Positions 34,682 through 47,997 of a DNA stretch of 64,000 nucleotides are shown here, one piece after another. Source of the DNA: Oxytricha trifallax (Eukaryota; Ciliophora; Spirotrichea; Sporadotrichida; Oxytrichidae); contig ARYC01019075.1 of NCBI GenBank assembly GCA_000711775.1, positions 1-64,000 of the forward strand, read 5' to 3'. Position numbers and translations under genes: made by a program. The notes beneath the pieces are model-generated. The model saw only the letters and a list, made by a program, of their open reading frames with translations, ran no database searches and had not been told where the DNA came from. Position 1 is the first letter of the stretch. Each line of letters begins with the position of its first letter.

Positions 34682-36357
34682 TCATAGTAAATCACATGAC
34701 TTAAAATCTCTTGAATAAATTGAGCTTTAAGTTGATTTTTGATTTAATGTAATTTCATTTGAGTCTCTAAGATTTTTAATCATCATTAATTTGTCTTTGA
34801 TCAACTATTTAAATTAATAAGTTGTAATTAAATAATTATTATAGCTTTGAACTAATAAATATTAAAAAAACTCTCTATAAACGGTCTTCATAGAGATATG
34901 GTTTATACTTTACATTAAATTCATTTCTTATTAATCACTATTTTGTTAAGTTTATTAGTAAGAATGAAACCACTTCATATCATCAATTCTACTATCTAAT
35001 TTTTTAGTTTAATCATAGTTACCTCTTTAAATATCTCTATATAGATGTTAAGATTTACTATTTTTAGCATAATTTGCTTAATTTTAACTGGCAATTTAAT
35101 CACCAGGTTAGCAATCATGAATTTGACTTTATGCCAACATATTAATCATTTTTGCATCTTAAATATCTATACTATCTAAAGCATGTCGCATGTTTTACTT
35201 CACCTCTCTCAGTTTTTGCCTTTCTAAATTAGTCATCTTCTCTTGTAAAATCATGCTTTACTTTGAAAGTGACTGTTGTAAAGGGAGAGGGTTTTGGGGT
35301 TTTTGAGTTTTTGGTTGTTTTTGAGTTGCTAGTCTTTTTAAGTATCTTTAAGGCTTTTACTTAGTATTCTTGACATCGGGTTATTTCTATTAAGGAGATT
35401 TTGTTAACTCCTTCTAAGATTTATCTTAATGATCCTAGGTCATACTATTTTCACATGTATCACCATCGTCTAAATTTCTTAACTGCACTTCGTATTTCTT
35501 TATGCTTTTATCCAATCTCTTAATTTTACTCTCAGTTTTTTGCTTTTCAAAATCTATTAAGCTCTCATAGTCAATGATTTTATCTTAAATTTTATTGTTT
35601 TCTCCAATTTATAAATTATTATGTGAACTATTCCTTAAAATTTGCTTATCAATTTTCTTGCCAGAAAATTACTCTCTTCGAAGCGGTTATTAACTGTATA
35701 ATTTATAGAAAGTTATGTTCTATGGTTAGCTTAGTTTTTAAAACAGATATTACTGTTGAGGCTCAGATTAAGTATTTTATTATACATCACTTTTAGAAAT
35801 TAGCTTTTGAGAGTTGTTTCTAGAAATTGAATTATTTTTCAGCATAGGTTTTCTAAGTGAATTGATAGATAGAATCTTTGAGCTTCTTAAAAATATTGAT
35901 AATTATAAGATTGTATGAGGAAATCAAATTATTAGACAACTTAAATATAAAATGAAAATTTATTAAGCTACAAGTTGATGCTATATTGCTTGAGGAATTC
36001 CTTAACAAATTCTTTTTCTTCAAAGATTAAATGCATTCTAAGTCTTGAGATTGAAAAATAGAATTTGATCTATCAAATTTGTTTACATTAAATTTAGCTG
36101 TATCAGTTCTTACTCTTAATGGAATGAAATTAATATCATATAAAATTGATCATTTATAGAAATATACATCAGATAAACTAAAAAACTTAAATGATTTTTG
36201 AAGATTTAGACTTGCACAGGCTTTATTTTCTCAATTAAGGCTTTATTTAATCTTATTTAAATCCTGAGTTTGAATCTTTATCATAAACTTTAATTGAGGT
36301 ATTATTAGAAGTTAATGATCTCTTTAAGGATTTATTTTATTTGGTGCTTGCTGACAT
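34682..36357 (-). CDS. Lysine/serine-rich coiled-coil hypothetical protein
   Basis: Minus strand, ATG 36357 (MSASTKQNKSLKRSLTSNNT). A clear coding core lies at about 35180-35650 (IDYESLIDFEKQKTESKIKR, ATQKQPKTQKPQNPLPLQQS, MTNLERQKLREVKQNMRHAL), and the frame runs on to TGA at 34682. Several AT-rich inserts between 35650 and 36180 were not resolved. Short coiled-coil segments; no domain recognised. Confidence 0.55.
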
Positions 36358-36531
36358 TATTATCAAATATTTTAATGAAATTAGCTGTTAATATTTAAAG
36401 ATTTTAATTATATATTTACAATTAATATATATTCCTTGATTTATAAGGCTTAAGTCTAAAATAATATATTTAAAATGAGCTGAATCAGGTTAATAATTGT
36501 ATTAAATATAGAATAGTAAATTTTAATTATA

Positions 36532-37812
36532 ATGATGAATCATTTAAAAAATATGAACACTTTGGACAATCATCCTTATATGACGACAAAAAGCAATTCT
36601 AACAAAAAACATCATACTTGAAATAGCAGTACAAAAACGACTGTGAACTTAGTTGATGCTGCTAAAATATTTTACTATCATCCAGAAAAATACATTTCTT
36701 AATAAAAAGTTTAAAATTTACCTGAATATTAAAGAATTTCAATGAAAGTACACATAAATTCAAAAAATGGATTACTTTTTTAAAGATAGAACCAAAAATA
36801 TCAGTAAAAATATTTAAATTAAAATAATAGCGATGAGGGTTAAGAATTACATAATTAAACTAAATAGGTTTAAGATTTTTATGGATTAAATTCATAATAA
36901 GACTTATTTATTCAATAGAATAGGAAAAATACAAATAGTATATAATAGCAAAACAGCTATAAAATGATAAAAACTAAAAATCTTAACGTAAATACTAAGA
37001 GATCTAATTTTAGATAAAGATCCGTAGATTTTGATAGAGAAAGAGATAAATTAGCAAAGAGAGATTAAAATGATATATTGTTAATAAAAGATAAACAATT
37101 ATTAGTAAAATAACTATAGAAGGATCCAGAAATATATCATGTACTTGAAAGCTATAAGCCAATCTAAATTTCAAAAAACTTGCGGAGTAGATTTAGTTAA
37201 ATGAATAAATCGACTGATTTCTTGAATAATTCACTTAGTAGTCTTAAGACTCACAATAATGTATCACAATCTGAAATCAATTATAAATCTGTTAAAAACA
37301 CAAACAAATCCAAAATCTCGATAACATCAATTTAATAGAGAGAAAAGCATTATAAAAGTTTATCATAAATATCTAAAAAAACAGAAAATTAAATTAAAAC
37401 GTCATAAATATCAAAGTAAAGAATTAAAGAAGATAAAAAAGCTGCAAAAATTGAATTTATAGATAGTATGAAAGAATGTGAAAGAATTAAGTCTAATTTA
37501 AAATATGAAAGATATAAAAAAAGAATAGCTATATATTTGATAATTTTAAATAGCAAAATTTTATATTAATTATCTCTTTATAATAATTATTCTTATAAAT
37601 GATATCATTAGAAATTAATATTTATTATCTAATGTTTACTTATAAATATTTTTAGAGTAGCTATGCTTAACAATTTGAAAGAGTACCTATAATAGTCTTT
37701 TCATAAACTTGACGAGAAAACTAAAAAATACCTGACTGTTATGATACATAGAATGGAAAATGGTCTTAAATTTTATTAAGATAATTACGATTAGTATGAA
37801 TTTTAATTTTGA
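36532..37812 (+). CDS. Basic low-complexity hypothetical protein
   Basis: MMNHLKNMNTLDNHPYMTTK, then after an IES TTVNLVDAAKIFYYHPEKYI, a long K/N/S/Q-rich section (RSVDFDRERDKLAKRDQND, FLNNSLSSLKTHNNVSQSE), a charged helix (EDKKAAKIEFIDSMKECERI) and, after a second IES, MLNNLKEYLQQSFHKLDEK, ending TGA 37810. About 370 residues. Function not recognised. Confidence 0.65.
36593..36637 (+). other. IES, 45 bp, pointer ACAAAAA, carrying an in-frame TGA
   Basis: ACAAAAA at 36586-36592 and 36631-36637. The insert's length is a multiple of three, so the downstream frame is the same either way, but it contains TGA at 36619. Excision gives YMTTKTTVNLVDAAK. Confidence 0.8.
37533..37664 (+). other. IES, 132 bp, pointer TAGCTAT
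   Basis: TAGCTAT at 37526-37532 and 37658-37664. Excision joins RYKKRIA to MLNNLKEYL in frame. Confidence 0.85.
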
Positions 37813-37927
37813 CTTGCACTATATTTTTTTAAAAAATGACATTTAAATTTTCCTTATATAATAATTTTTATGCTAAGTTTATAATATCTTAGAATTAAAA
37901 ATATAACTAGGAAATATAAATATTAAA

Positions 37928-39474
37928 TCAATCATCATCTTCAAATAATTATCTAAGCTCTTCAGTTTTACTAGACTTTGTAGATTTAAAAGGCATTAAA
38001 TTTATAAAAACTGATTGTCTCTATTGATGAGTTTTCTATCTCTAAATTGGACTATCTTAAAAATAGAAATATATATAAAAATTTAGGATTATACTTAATC
38101 TATTATACTCATATTTCGGGCAATGTTTGATACTTTTTAAATATAAATATTTGCATAATATTGATTTATGATTCATTGAGAGCATAAGATTCATCAAGTT
38201 TATTTTGCTCAAGTTTATCAGCTAAAATCTTGCGTGCTGATTTGTCAACTTAAACTTTAGTTGAATGTTTCAAAAGCTAGTTAGATTTGAAAATTTAATC
38301 ATATTTAAGGTTTCTCATCGCTTTAAAATCTACCAAAGAAAACATCACTGTAATCTCACTATAAGAAAAATAAGTTAACAATTTCATGCTAAAAATATGA
38401 ATAAGACCTAATTATACAGAAAAAGCTAAGGTTTTTATTAGTTTTCTAGTATAGAAACTTACTGTAATTTTACGTTTAGATCATCTATGACACTTGCTAC
38501 GTCATAGAGATTTTTCCCAACTTGTGACAAATATCTATTTTAGAGTTTATTGGCCTTCTGGCCATGCTTAGTCTTTTCGATAGCTTTATCGAGTAAATTT
38601 ATATTAGTGTGGAATAATTTTAATCGGTATTCTTCGAAATCTGCTTCATTCATTTTTATCAAAGATATTTCATCTAAAATTACTCTGCGAAGCTTTTCTG
38701 AATATACAAATAAAAAATAATGATGTAATTGAAGTAACTTTAACTTTTTAAAAATTTCACGAACGTATTTTTAATTTGTAAAACTCTTCACAAATAATTT
38801 AATAATAATATTTATGAATCAATGAATTTCTCTAAATTACTTAACTAAGCTATATATTCCTGAAAGACTACTTTTTGGTACAAATTATAGACTTCGTCAT
38901 AGTTTTTGTTTCCTGCTAGTATAGATGATTAATCTAGATTCGAAGAGTTATTTTATTTCTTTTTTTAGTCAGAACCGAAATATATCTATGCCACCTAGAG
39001 ATTTATTTTTTGTTCTAGAACTTATTTTCGCATTGTTTTTCTCAGATTTACATCAACTGCTAAACTTTTCCAAATTTCATATTTATCCTATGAAGTATTT
39101 AAATTTTTCGTAATATATATTGAAGTTTATCTCAGGTATTTTATACTCCTTACTAGTCTTATACCACCGCTTGGCGAATTCCTTGGTAGTTTTAAGCTTA
39201 TCCTTCTTTTTTCCCATTGAGGTAGTCAATGATGTTTGTTACAGAAGCATTTATTCATCTTTAATTACTTAACGTAACTCTCTAGAAAGTGCAAATATTT
39301 CTTTTCTGCCTATGAAATAACCGAATTTTTATACTTGCTCGAAGTTTTTGTATTCAATAAATCATTAGGAATAATGGAAAATTAATACAAATATCGATTT
39401 AAATTATAATTGATTTATAATTTAGTATTTCTTGATGAATTTTGAGAGCATATACTGTTCATTTCCTGACTCAT
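37928..39474 (-). CDS. Hypothetical protein with helical charged segments
   Basis: Minus strand. Coding pieces in order: MSQEMNSICSQNSSRNTKLQ (start about 39474), EYKNFEQVQKFGYFIGRKEI, MGKKKDKLKTTKEFAKRWYK, DKYEIWKSLAVDVNLRKTMR, EKLRRVILDEISLIKMNEAD, KSARKILADKLEQNKLDESY, ending TEELRQLFEDDD with TGA 37928. AT-rich inserts between pieces are likely IESs with unresolved boundaries. About 400 residues; no family recognised. The start is uncertain because the ORF is open upstream into the neighbouring mini-TBE. Confidence 0.55.
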
Positions 39475-39614
39475 TTTGATTTTTTATTAACTGCATTTAA
39501 GCCTGCTGTTCTTTACAATTAAGTATTTTTGGTGAAAATTAATATTCCTTCTTTTTAAAGGTTTCTGTTTTTCTATAAAGAAGTGTGAAGAACTTTATGG
39601 AGTCTATAACTATT

Positions 39615-40382
39615 CAAAACCCCAAACCCTTTCATGAGTTTTATAAATGTTTTGATTGATGAGGGTAATGTTTGAGATTAGGGTTTCTTTTTGATTTATT
39701 TCATTTTCTATAATAGATTCAATATTATTTACTATTTTATGGTAGTTTTCACAAACTTTCTCCATTTCTCTATAGATTGTTGGCCACATACAAAATACCC
39801 ATATTTAATAAGTATCTACAAAATTATAGTAAATTTAAATACAAAATTTTAAGTTTGATTTCCATTTATAATATTTCTTGAACAAAAACATAATATGATT
39901 GTTGCTATCAATCATCTTACAACCACTTATTTTATGCATATTTTATATACAAAATTTTACTTATGTTATGAAACTTTTTTGTTTTGAATGAAAATATATT
40001 TTAAAGGACGCAGATTGAAAGAAATTAAAACATTGAATTGACTTTGAAAATATTTTATAGTATAAACTTCAAAATATTTGTGCATAGATGCCAATTTTTA
40101 TAATGATGCAATCGTAAATTTTCATAAAAAAAATCATTTAAAATAATAACCTTTTTTTAAAAAATGTCACTCATACTTATCCTTTTCAAATAAATATGTT
40201 TTAACATACATATAAATATGAGAACTTAAATGTAGATTTTTAAAAAAATTAATCATATATAGCTAACATATTTTTAAAATAGAGTAAAAAAGATGCTTCA
40301 TAATTAAAATATACCCGAATCCCTAACATTCCCTCATAAATCAAAACACTTATAAAACTCAAGAAGGAGTTTTGGTGTTTTG
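39615..40382. mobile_element. Mini-TBE, 768 bp, with paired inverted repeats and ATT duplication
   Basis: Left end CAAAACCCCAAACCCTTTC; the right end read inward is CAAAACACCAAAACTCCTTC. The two remain alignable over about 65 bp (shared GAGTTTTATAA, TTTTGATT, TATGAGGG-type blocks). Both sides are flanked by ATT (39612-39614 and 40383-40385). No transposase inside; the middle is AT-rich. It looks like an internally deleted, non-autonomous relative of the element at 1-2274. Confidence 0.85.
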
Positions 40383-43300
40383 ATTCTTATTAAAAGAATG
40401 AAAATTCCAAAAACAAGCCAAATTAAGCCATATACGATAAAATTTGAATTTATTGTAAGAAATTTTTTATAAAAGAGTACTTTTTTTGATAAAATTTCGA
40501 TATTAGCAACTGGATGCTGACTTGTTTTTGATATTAGAACAATTCCTTTAAAATATGCCAAAGGAACAAAGAAAAATTATCCCATCTAAAAGATGCCAAA
40601 AAATAAACTTAATTAAATTATAGAGTAGATAATTAACTTTTACATTAATTTTAGAAAAGTTTTAAGTTTAGCATGGCTATTGGCAAGTACAAAATTTTCG
40701 TCAATATTTTATTGCACTTCTTTGTAGTTTTCTCAGTTCCAAAATGATTAACAAGCAAAAATATTGGCAAAAACACGAATGCAATTAGATTTAGAGGAGG
40801 AGGTGCAAATATTAGAAATCCATACTTTTTGTTCCATCGAAGGTAGTATTCCTCTTAAACTAGGTAAGCGTTATAGTCTGCCTCAGTTTTTTAAGTAATT
40901 CTCTGATATACACCACTTAAAACTGCAACTATCATATTCATTAAAAAGAGTGAGCTAACTGTCACATTTACAAGAAGTAGATATCTACCGAAAAGCTCTG
41001 ACCTGTTAAAATTGAAAAGAAAGTTATTGAAACTTGCATTTTAATTTAAATTTAACCTATAGAAAAAAGATCTATTAAATTGTACTCTTAAATTTTGTTG
41101 CATTTATAAGTGTTATGATGCTGGTATACTAATTCTTAAAATCTGGATTATCTCGATAAAATAGCAAGGTGAATATCTAACTTGTGCACACTATCCAAAG
41201 TCCCCAAATAACTAAGAAAACTAACAATATCTTAACCATATGTGTAATCATTCTTATATAAACTCCGAAATGTCTAGTTACAGCTGCATATCCACTTATT
41301 TTAAGCCAAACCAAAAATATTATTATACAATTTAAGAAGACATTAAATTTCCACATAAAACCGTCATGCTAGGAATCTTAATTCTAATCGTCTTGACCTT
41401 AATTTATTAATTGAGGAATATCAAAATGCTATAAAATTACACCAACAAGCATTATAAGATCTAAGAAAACGAAATATGATAATCTCATTTATCGCTTTGT
41501 AAGTTTGATAAAAATAATCTCTTATAGATTGTTCACATTTATGCTAACTATCAATACTATAGAGGCTATAAGAGTCTACTTTATTAGCTTGTTAGAGCTT
41601 GGATCATCAAACTCATCTTGCTATATAGCCTGAGAAATGATTATTTAATAGATTATAGCCAAAGAAAAGATAAATATCGTGTGAATTTTATATCTTAGTG
41701 AACTTGAATTAGGCCATAAGTAATACTAAAAAAGATAGATTTTAGGGTCTTCTTTCACGAATTCTTTCTTTTTAGATAAAATTTCACTTTCATTTGCAAC
41801 ATATTCGGTCTAGTTTAAGGTTGACTTTTTCTCATTTTTACTGAAGCTTATAGTTTTTATTTTAAATAATCTTCGAGCATCTTCTTTTGCATATCCCGAG
41901 GAAATAATACTATACAATTTTGAGGCCTCAAACAAGCCAAAGTTTTAGGAATTCAGACCTTACCATTTTTCCTAAATTAAAATAAAAGAATGCTTTGATT
42001 ATAATATGCCATTAATTATAGCAGACCCATTTAATTAGACTCTAGCATCTCATAATACTTGTACTTAGACATAATTTCTAATGCTGATCTTTCTCTTGAA
42101 TCTTTTTAATCCGCATAGAATCTTAAAAATTCTTCCGTTTTAAATTCTTTTACAAAAAACTGTCCAAGCTAAAGCAGCCTAACTGATAGTATTTCGCATT
42201 TATTTTGATATTTATAGGTTCTTTCTTTAAGTTTCTCTAGAAATTCTTTCATTAAGACTATTACTACGAGGGGTTTTAGGGAGTAAATTATCGAGTAAGG
42301 CTCTTTTAAGTGAGATTCAAAAGCATTTAAAAGCTCTTTATCTAACTTGTGTCTCCAAGAAGATATAGGTACTCTAGCTAATAATTCGACTCCATTGTGC
42401 ACATTTGTTAGTAAAATTTTGATTATATTTTTCTAGCAGACTTCATTAGTTAAGGCTTTGACGTTTGATTTTACTGTTAAGAGACTGTTTGTGATTTCAT
42501 TCATAGTAACTATAGAAACTTTATCCCAATTTTTCAAAATAATTTTGAAGTCTCTAACAAAGAGATCTTTTAAATTTAGTTTTCTGATTCTAGAAGTCTC
42601 TCTTATTCTTCTTCGAATGATTTCTCTAATAAAATAAAAAAATTAAAAAATTAAGATTACATTAGAATTTCATATGAACCCATTTTAGCAAGCTTCTTAG
42701 TAAGATCTTTATTAAATAAATAAACATCACTTGTTAGATGTCCAACTAATTATTTATTATTAAATCATATTGTAAATTTTATATTGTCAATTTAATACTT
42801 TAAAACATTAATTCTATGATAAGCTTTTCAATTTTAATCTCACTCTGAGTTTTTTACGTCTTTTTTTACATAGCAAAGATTCCTTAATTTTCTTTTTCCT
42901 TTTCAATGTTATTGGTTGACTTTGCAAAAAAAGAATTATCAGGATTATCGTTTTGAATTGCAAGTTCAATAAATTCTTTGTGATGATATGTAATTTAGCC
43001 GATATTCTACCTATATCTATACTTTGGATTTTCCATTATTTCTCTTTCATACATTTAATAATGATGAAATCTTAAGATATTTTAATTATAAATTGTTAAA
43101 TATATTTAAGTAAGTTAAACATTGACCTCGCTTTAAGTTTCATTATCTTTTTATGGTAAATACTAAGAAAATTTAAATCGTCCTAATATTTTCCTTCCAA
43201 GCCAATCTTATCAAAGCAAAGTTAGTAAAAGTCTAAATTGTCAAATTCATGCGCCACATTTTTACATTGATTGATAAAGTCATCATCATTAAAAAAATCA

Positions 43301-45127
43301 AACTCATTATCATGAAAGTATTTATATAAATCCCTATATTGTGAAGGGGAAGGATAAAATGATTGAAATTTAATAAAGCTTAAAAATTAATGAAAGATCT
43401 AAACCATAACTTTGTTTAACTTAAGTTTAATGCTTTCAACCATAATCCATCTTGAGCCAATATGTGAATTTGGGATACTTAGAAGAACTTTGTCTTCCAT
43501 ATTCACTTTTATCTTCTTGACATTGAAATTTTGGGCATACTTCTATAGAAAAGAATGGACTTATTCTCTTTCATTTTCATATAAAATTTTGGCTTCATCA
43601 ATTAGCTTTTTGTAGATCAACATCCAAAAGATCAATTCAACATCCTCAATTTAGTAGAAATGTTCTCTTAAATACACTTAGATTATGCAACAAATTTTAA
43701 AATATATAGTTCATAATTGAAAAATATTTATTTCTTTACAATCATTATGCCTAAATTGATATCGACTGAGCGAATATTACTGCTTACTAGTGGAACATGG
43801 TCCACAGAAGTTTAAAATGATTCTTACATTATATTAATCTTCTCTGTTTATGGTTAATATTCGAAAATTTTCTGTGCAAACTATCCTCTCTTAAACGAAA
43901 AATGCTGCCTTATCCCAGATTTATGGTTCAAAATATTGGAATCAATTGATTGCTCTTTGTTGGATTTTAGAACCATCATGAGTTTTCGAACGTGATCGTA
44001 AGTTATAACTTTGTGACCTGAATTTTTGGAAAGCACTTCATTTTCTGACCTATAAAAATGAATTATATCAAAAAGCTTTTATATAATTAAAGAAAAAGCA
44101 TCTGATTCTTTAATTTCTTTACATTTGCTGATCGTGAATGTGATGTGATTCACTTTAATTCTAATTATTAACGCTTGGATTTTTGACAAATTTACCCTTT
44201 CTCATAAAATTGTCTCTCTCGGCTGCTGAGCTTTCTTTAGTAAGTACAGTCAACTGATTACTGAATTTGGTTTTAGATACTTTTACATTAACATTTTCAA
44301 TGCTATATATAAACCTATTGTATTAAAATTATAGATACTGAACTTGGATAATTAGAGAAAGCTGCTTAAGTTTATTTTGATACTTCCTTTTCCAGACTTA
44401 TCTTTTTAGCTTATTAAGCCTCGTTTAGTTAGTTTAAGTATATCCTTTGAATAAATTCATCTAAAATTCTACCTTTCTTTTATAGCTTTCCATTGTTTTA
44501 TTCAATAAACCAACTTTTTGTAACGTATTTACTATAAAATTGTTTTAAAAAAATTTAAATCTCCATACTATGCTTTGTTTAACTCGTTTTTTCTAATAAG
44601 CTAAAATGACGTCTTCGTTGTGAAAAGTTTCTCTTATATCCAAAACCTTTTCTTCTAACTAAATGTAAAATTTTTTAATTTTCATCTGAACTTACATTAC
44701 GATCAGTGCTCATATCGATTTGTTCTGTAGGCAAATAATCCCCCTATCAATATTCAAACTCGCTATCTGAAAGATCAATTTGCATGAATTCCGCAGCTAA
44801 CGGTTTTTCCTCAAGCTTCTATTTTATTAATTTTGAGTCAGCTTTGAACTATTGCAACTTTTATAATTGATTTGAATTCAATCCATGCTCGCTTTCAAAA
44901 TTACCTGGGCCTCCACTTGAAGATGCAGGAAAATTGTTGTTTGTTACATTAGACTAAATGTTAAAGTTTATTCCCATTTAATCTTCTGAAGGAAATTCTG
45001 ATTGAATTTTCTTTAAACCAGGAATTTAATATTTTAAGTCGTCTTTGTCTGGACTATTTTACGTTTTTTGCTCAGAATTTTTAGTTCTATGGCTTCTAGG
45101 TGTAGATGTCTCCTTATTTTTATTCAT
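40334..45127 (-). CDS. TRP/polycystin-like cation channel
   Basis: Minus strand, ATG 45127 (MNKNKETSTPRSHRTKNSEQ). A long cytosolic N-terminal region (about 45.1-42.1 kb, with inserts) is followed by a hydrophobic channel core: SLRYKIHTIFIFSLAIIYQI, LIKQTLIASIVLIVSINVNN, LSYFVFLDLIMLVGVILQHF, FMWKFNVFLNCIIIFLVWL, HMVKILLVFLVIWGLWIVC, a pore-type loop with FYRDNPDFKNQYTSIITLIN, then LLLVNVTVSSLFLMNMIVAV and the post-S6 tail EYYLRWNKKYGFLIFAPPPL typical of ciliate cation channels. It would conduct cations in a cell or ciliary membrane. The last frame runs into the mini-TBE terminus and stops at 40334, so the natural C-terminus may be altered. Confidence 0.7.
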
Positions 45128-45186
45128 ATTTATTTATTAATTATTGTTTTCCAAAATCTTAATAACCTATTAATTGCATTATAAAG

Positions 45187-46521
45187 ATGAATTTTCAATC
45201 TCATTTACATATAGGCTTGAGATTCAACGATGAAGTTTATTATTATATGTCTTAGGGTCTAATCAATCCTATTATATTGGAAACTTTAGGAAATCAAAGA
45301 GTTCTTCCTTCGATATTAGTAGCACCATCGCAGACTTTAGTTGAAGCTTGGGAGAGTAAAGAATTTAAGGCTTTTTATCAAAGAATTTTCAATAATTTAC
45401 ATGAAGACACCCAAGTGGAGAAAGAGTTCATAGCTGACCACAAACATAATCATAAACTAAGCTAATTCTATGAATAATTTGAATTTTAATAATGCGAACC
45501 TTATCACTTGAAATGGAACTTAATAGAAAAGGACATTAAATATGAACTCGATAGGCAAGTTCAAAATAAAGTGTCTTTTATATTCGCTATTAGATGGCTG
45601 TACTATGAGTTGATACAAAATCAAAACAAGAAAACGAACTTATTAAAATATCTTGTGGATGCTGACCCAGAAATTCCTTTAAAATAAATAGATCAAGTCA
45701 AAACAGAAAATGAGATTTTGTTAATGACCTACTTCCATTACTTAGAAGAAAGAGGGTTTCTAGGGTAAAACTAAGAACTTCTTTATGGAAAGCTTTTACA
45801 ACTAGTTAATTATAAATATGAGGAGCCTGTCCTTATTTTCTTAGAGATGCTAAAAATATTCTTCCCAGCTGGTATAGATATGCCTGCTCTAGATTCGCAT
45901 AATGATTACAAAGAGAAATGGGATAGGATGAAAGACTTAGATATTAGCGAACAAGACAAAACTTCTATTCTAATGATTTCAAGAATTTTCAGTTTAGTTC
46001 CTTTAACCTCAAAGTTACTTTAATAAGGCAAACCTTTTACAATCAGTGATTCTAGTCAACTAGACTATGATTTAGCCATGTTTGGAAGTTATGCAAGGAA
46101 AATTAAACTCTTAATGAAAAGCATGTTTTAAAGCATAATGTACAGGTTGTACAGATCTGGAAGAGGTGATATCTCCCTTTTCCAAAAATGTCTTGAGATG
46201 CAAGCATTTAACAAAGAATAAAATCAGCTTTTTGGATACATATTTAAAGAAATCTTGATTACTCTTCACAAAAATCCTAAGGCCTAAGACCCTTGGAAAC
46301 AGTTTACATTCAAAATTCAATATAAAGAGTTCCATGATAGCATTGAGCAAGCTCTACAGCTCTGGAAATAGATTCATTAAGTTATGGACATACTTATCAA
46401 AGAAGATAAAGTTTCAGCTGAACTTTAATCACAATTTGAAAATGCTCATCAATATCTCATAGAGAAAATCAAGCAACTTAACTTATACGAGCTCGCTATG
46501 GAACTAGAAGTCAATGAATGA
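45187..46521 (+). CDS. Uninterrupted hypothetical protein, 444 codons
   Basis: ATG 45187 to TGA 46519 is one continuous frame in ciliate code with no insert, unlike nearly every neighbour. N-terminus MNFQSHLHIGLRFNDEVYYY; mostly helical, soluble, with aromatic-rich segments (VSFIFAIRWLYYELIQNQN, EEPVLIFLEMLKIFFPAGI, KSMFQSIMYRLYRSGRGDI, WKQFTFKIQYKEFHDSIEQA) and an acidic C-terminus. Glutamine codons include many TAA/TAG. No domain recognised. It could be a helical-repeat scaffold. Confidence 0.75.
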
Positions 46522-46864
46522 TAACATTTTTGAAGCTATGAGATTAAGTAACATAATTCGTTTTTCATTTTTGAAACTAGCAGGAACTTACTTCACTTTA
46601 GATTAAATACTTTAAATTTCTATTGAAAAACAAACAATAACCCACGAATTAACTTTTTCTTTAATTAGAATATAACATTAGATTCAGATATTGCAGTGAA
46701 TTTTATTTATTTAACATATTTAATTATTATTGCTCATAAATAATTAGCTTACAATATTTGATATAAAAAACAGAATATTTTATAAATTCTAGTATAAACT
46801 AGTCAAAACATACTTCTTTTAACATTTGACTCTTAAGAGCCATAAACGATTATATTATTGTCTA
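46522..46864. other. Intergenic, AT-rich
   Basis: Nothing recognisable. Confidence 0.5.
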
Positions 46865-47997
46865 ATGGGGACAATTATCGAAGACTGTTAGGACCACTTT
46901 AATTTCGCAATTAATTTTATAAATTCCCAAGATTATCGATACTACTCTTATAAATTTGTCGATTTTAGTTATTACTAGGTGAATAAGTTTCCATTTTATG
47001 ATAATTTTGATCATGCTACTAATTCACTGAGATAAAATAAATACTATCAAAAGTTTTATATACTATAATTAAATTATTTAAAAATAATAGATAAAAGTAG
47101 GGTCAGCTTGAACTAAATGGTTTGAATTAGCATTTGCAGTAAAGAAATTCTGTTTTTATTAAGAAATTAATACAGATTAAGATTTGCTCATGCCAAACTA
47201 TGAATACAAGAATTGCTTAAATTAAGATTCCTCAAATATTTCTTTATAAGAATTATTCGTCAAAAATGCTGAAACAGATTAAGAAAAAAATAAATACCTT
47301 ATATATTTTAAAAGGTCATGATTTATAAATAAATTAAAGATTGCTCCTCGACTTGCACAGTTGATTCATTGTCTTGATATGTAAATGTCTATTAGTCCCC
47401 AAAGTTTTTATTGTTATTTTATTTATTTGATAATTGAAATTCCTACAAACTTTCGTTAGTATAAGAAGTTTCCCACTTATACTAATTAGGCTTGCCTGAA
47501 AATTGCATTAAATTAATTTATAAACTATAAATTTATTCTATTTTTATGCTTATTAGGATGATGTTATATTAAATCTTAAAAATTGCAACATAAGGCTTTT
47601 ATTTTACTATTCGACAAATAATATCCTAAGTTCGTCCTCAATCCGCTTTTTCTTTAGCTTTTTAGCAAGAATACCCTATTTATAGAATAAAATTAACATG
47701 GATGTCCCCACAATGAAATCTGATAGGGAAAACCACACGAATCTGTTGCTTCTGTAGAATGTCAAGATCTCATTAATAATTATAATTTAACATATTTTAA
47801 ATATCATAGCTATCTAATTTAGAGGTAAATTTAATATTACTTAAAACAAAATAGATATTAAAACCATAAATAATATCGAATCATTAATTTAAAATAAAGT
47901 ATATAAATCTACATAAACTAATAATTAATTGAAAGTTTACTTAAAGTGCCAATATTTTATAAAATGTATACTCTTTATTATTTTACTTAATTATTGA
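46865..47997 (+). CDS. Possible hypothetical gene in several segments
   Basis: MGTIIEDCQDHFNFAINFIN begins a tyrosine-rich segment; later segments WFELAFAVKKFCFYQEINTD and FVKNAETDQEKNKYLIYF, then LKIAPRLAQLIHCLDMQMS, look coding. Inserts between them were not resolved and the last part (47580-47997) may be non-coding. Function not recognised. Confidence 0.4.

Noticed and set aside
35283-35310. Telomere-like GGGTTTTGGGGTTTTTG tract
   Set aside because: It lies in a minus-strand coding frame (QKQPKTQKPQNPLPLQQ) with no flanking ATT duplication and no partner inverted repeat, so it is not a TBE end.
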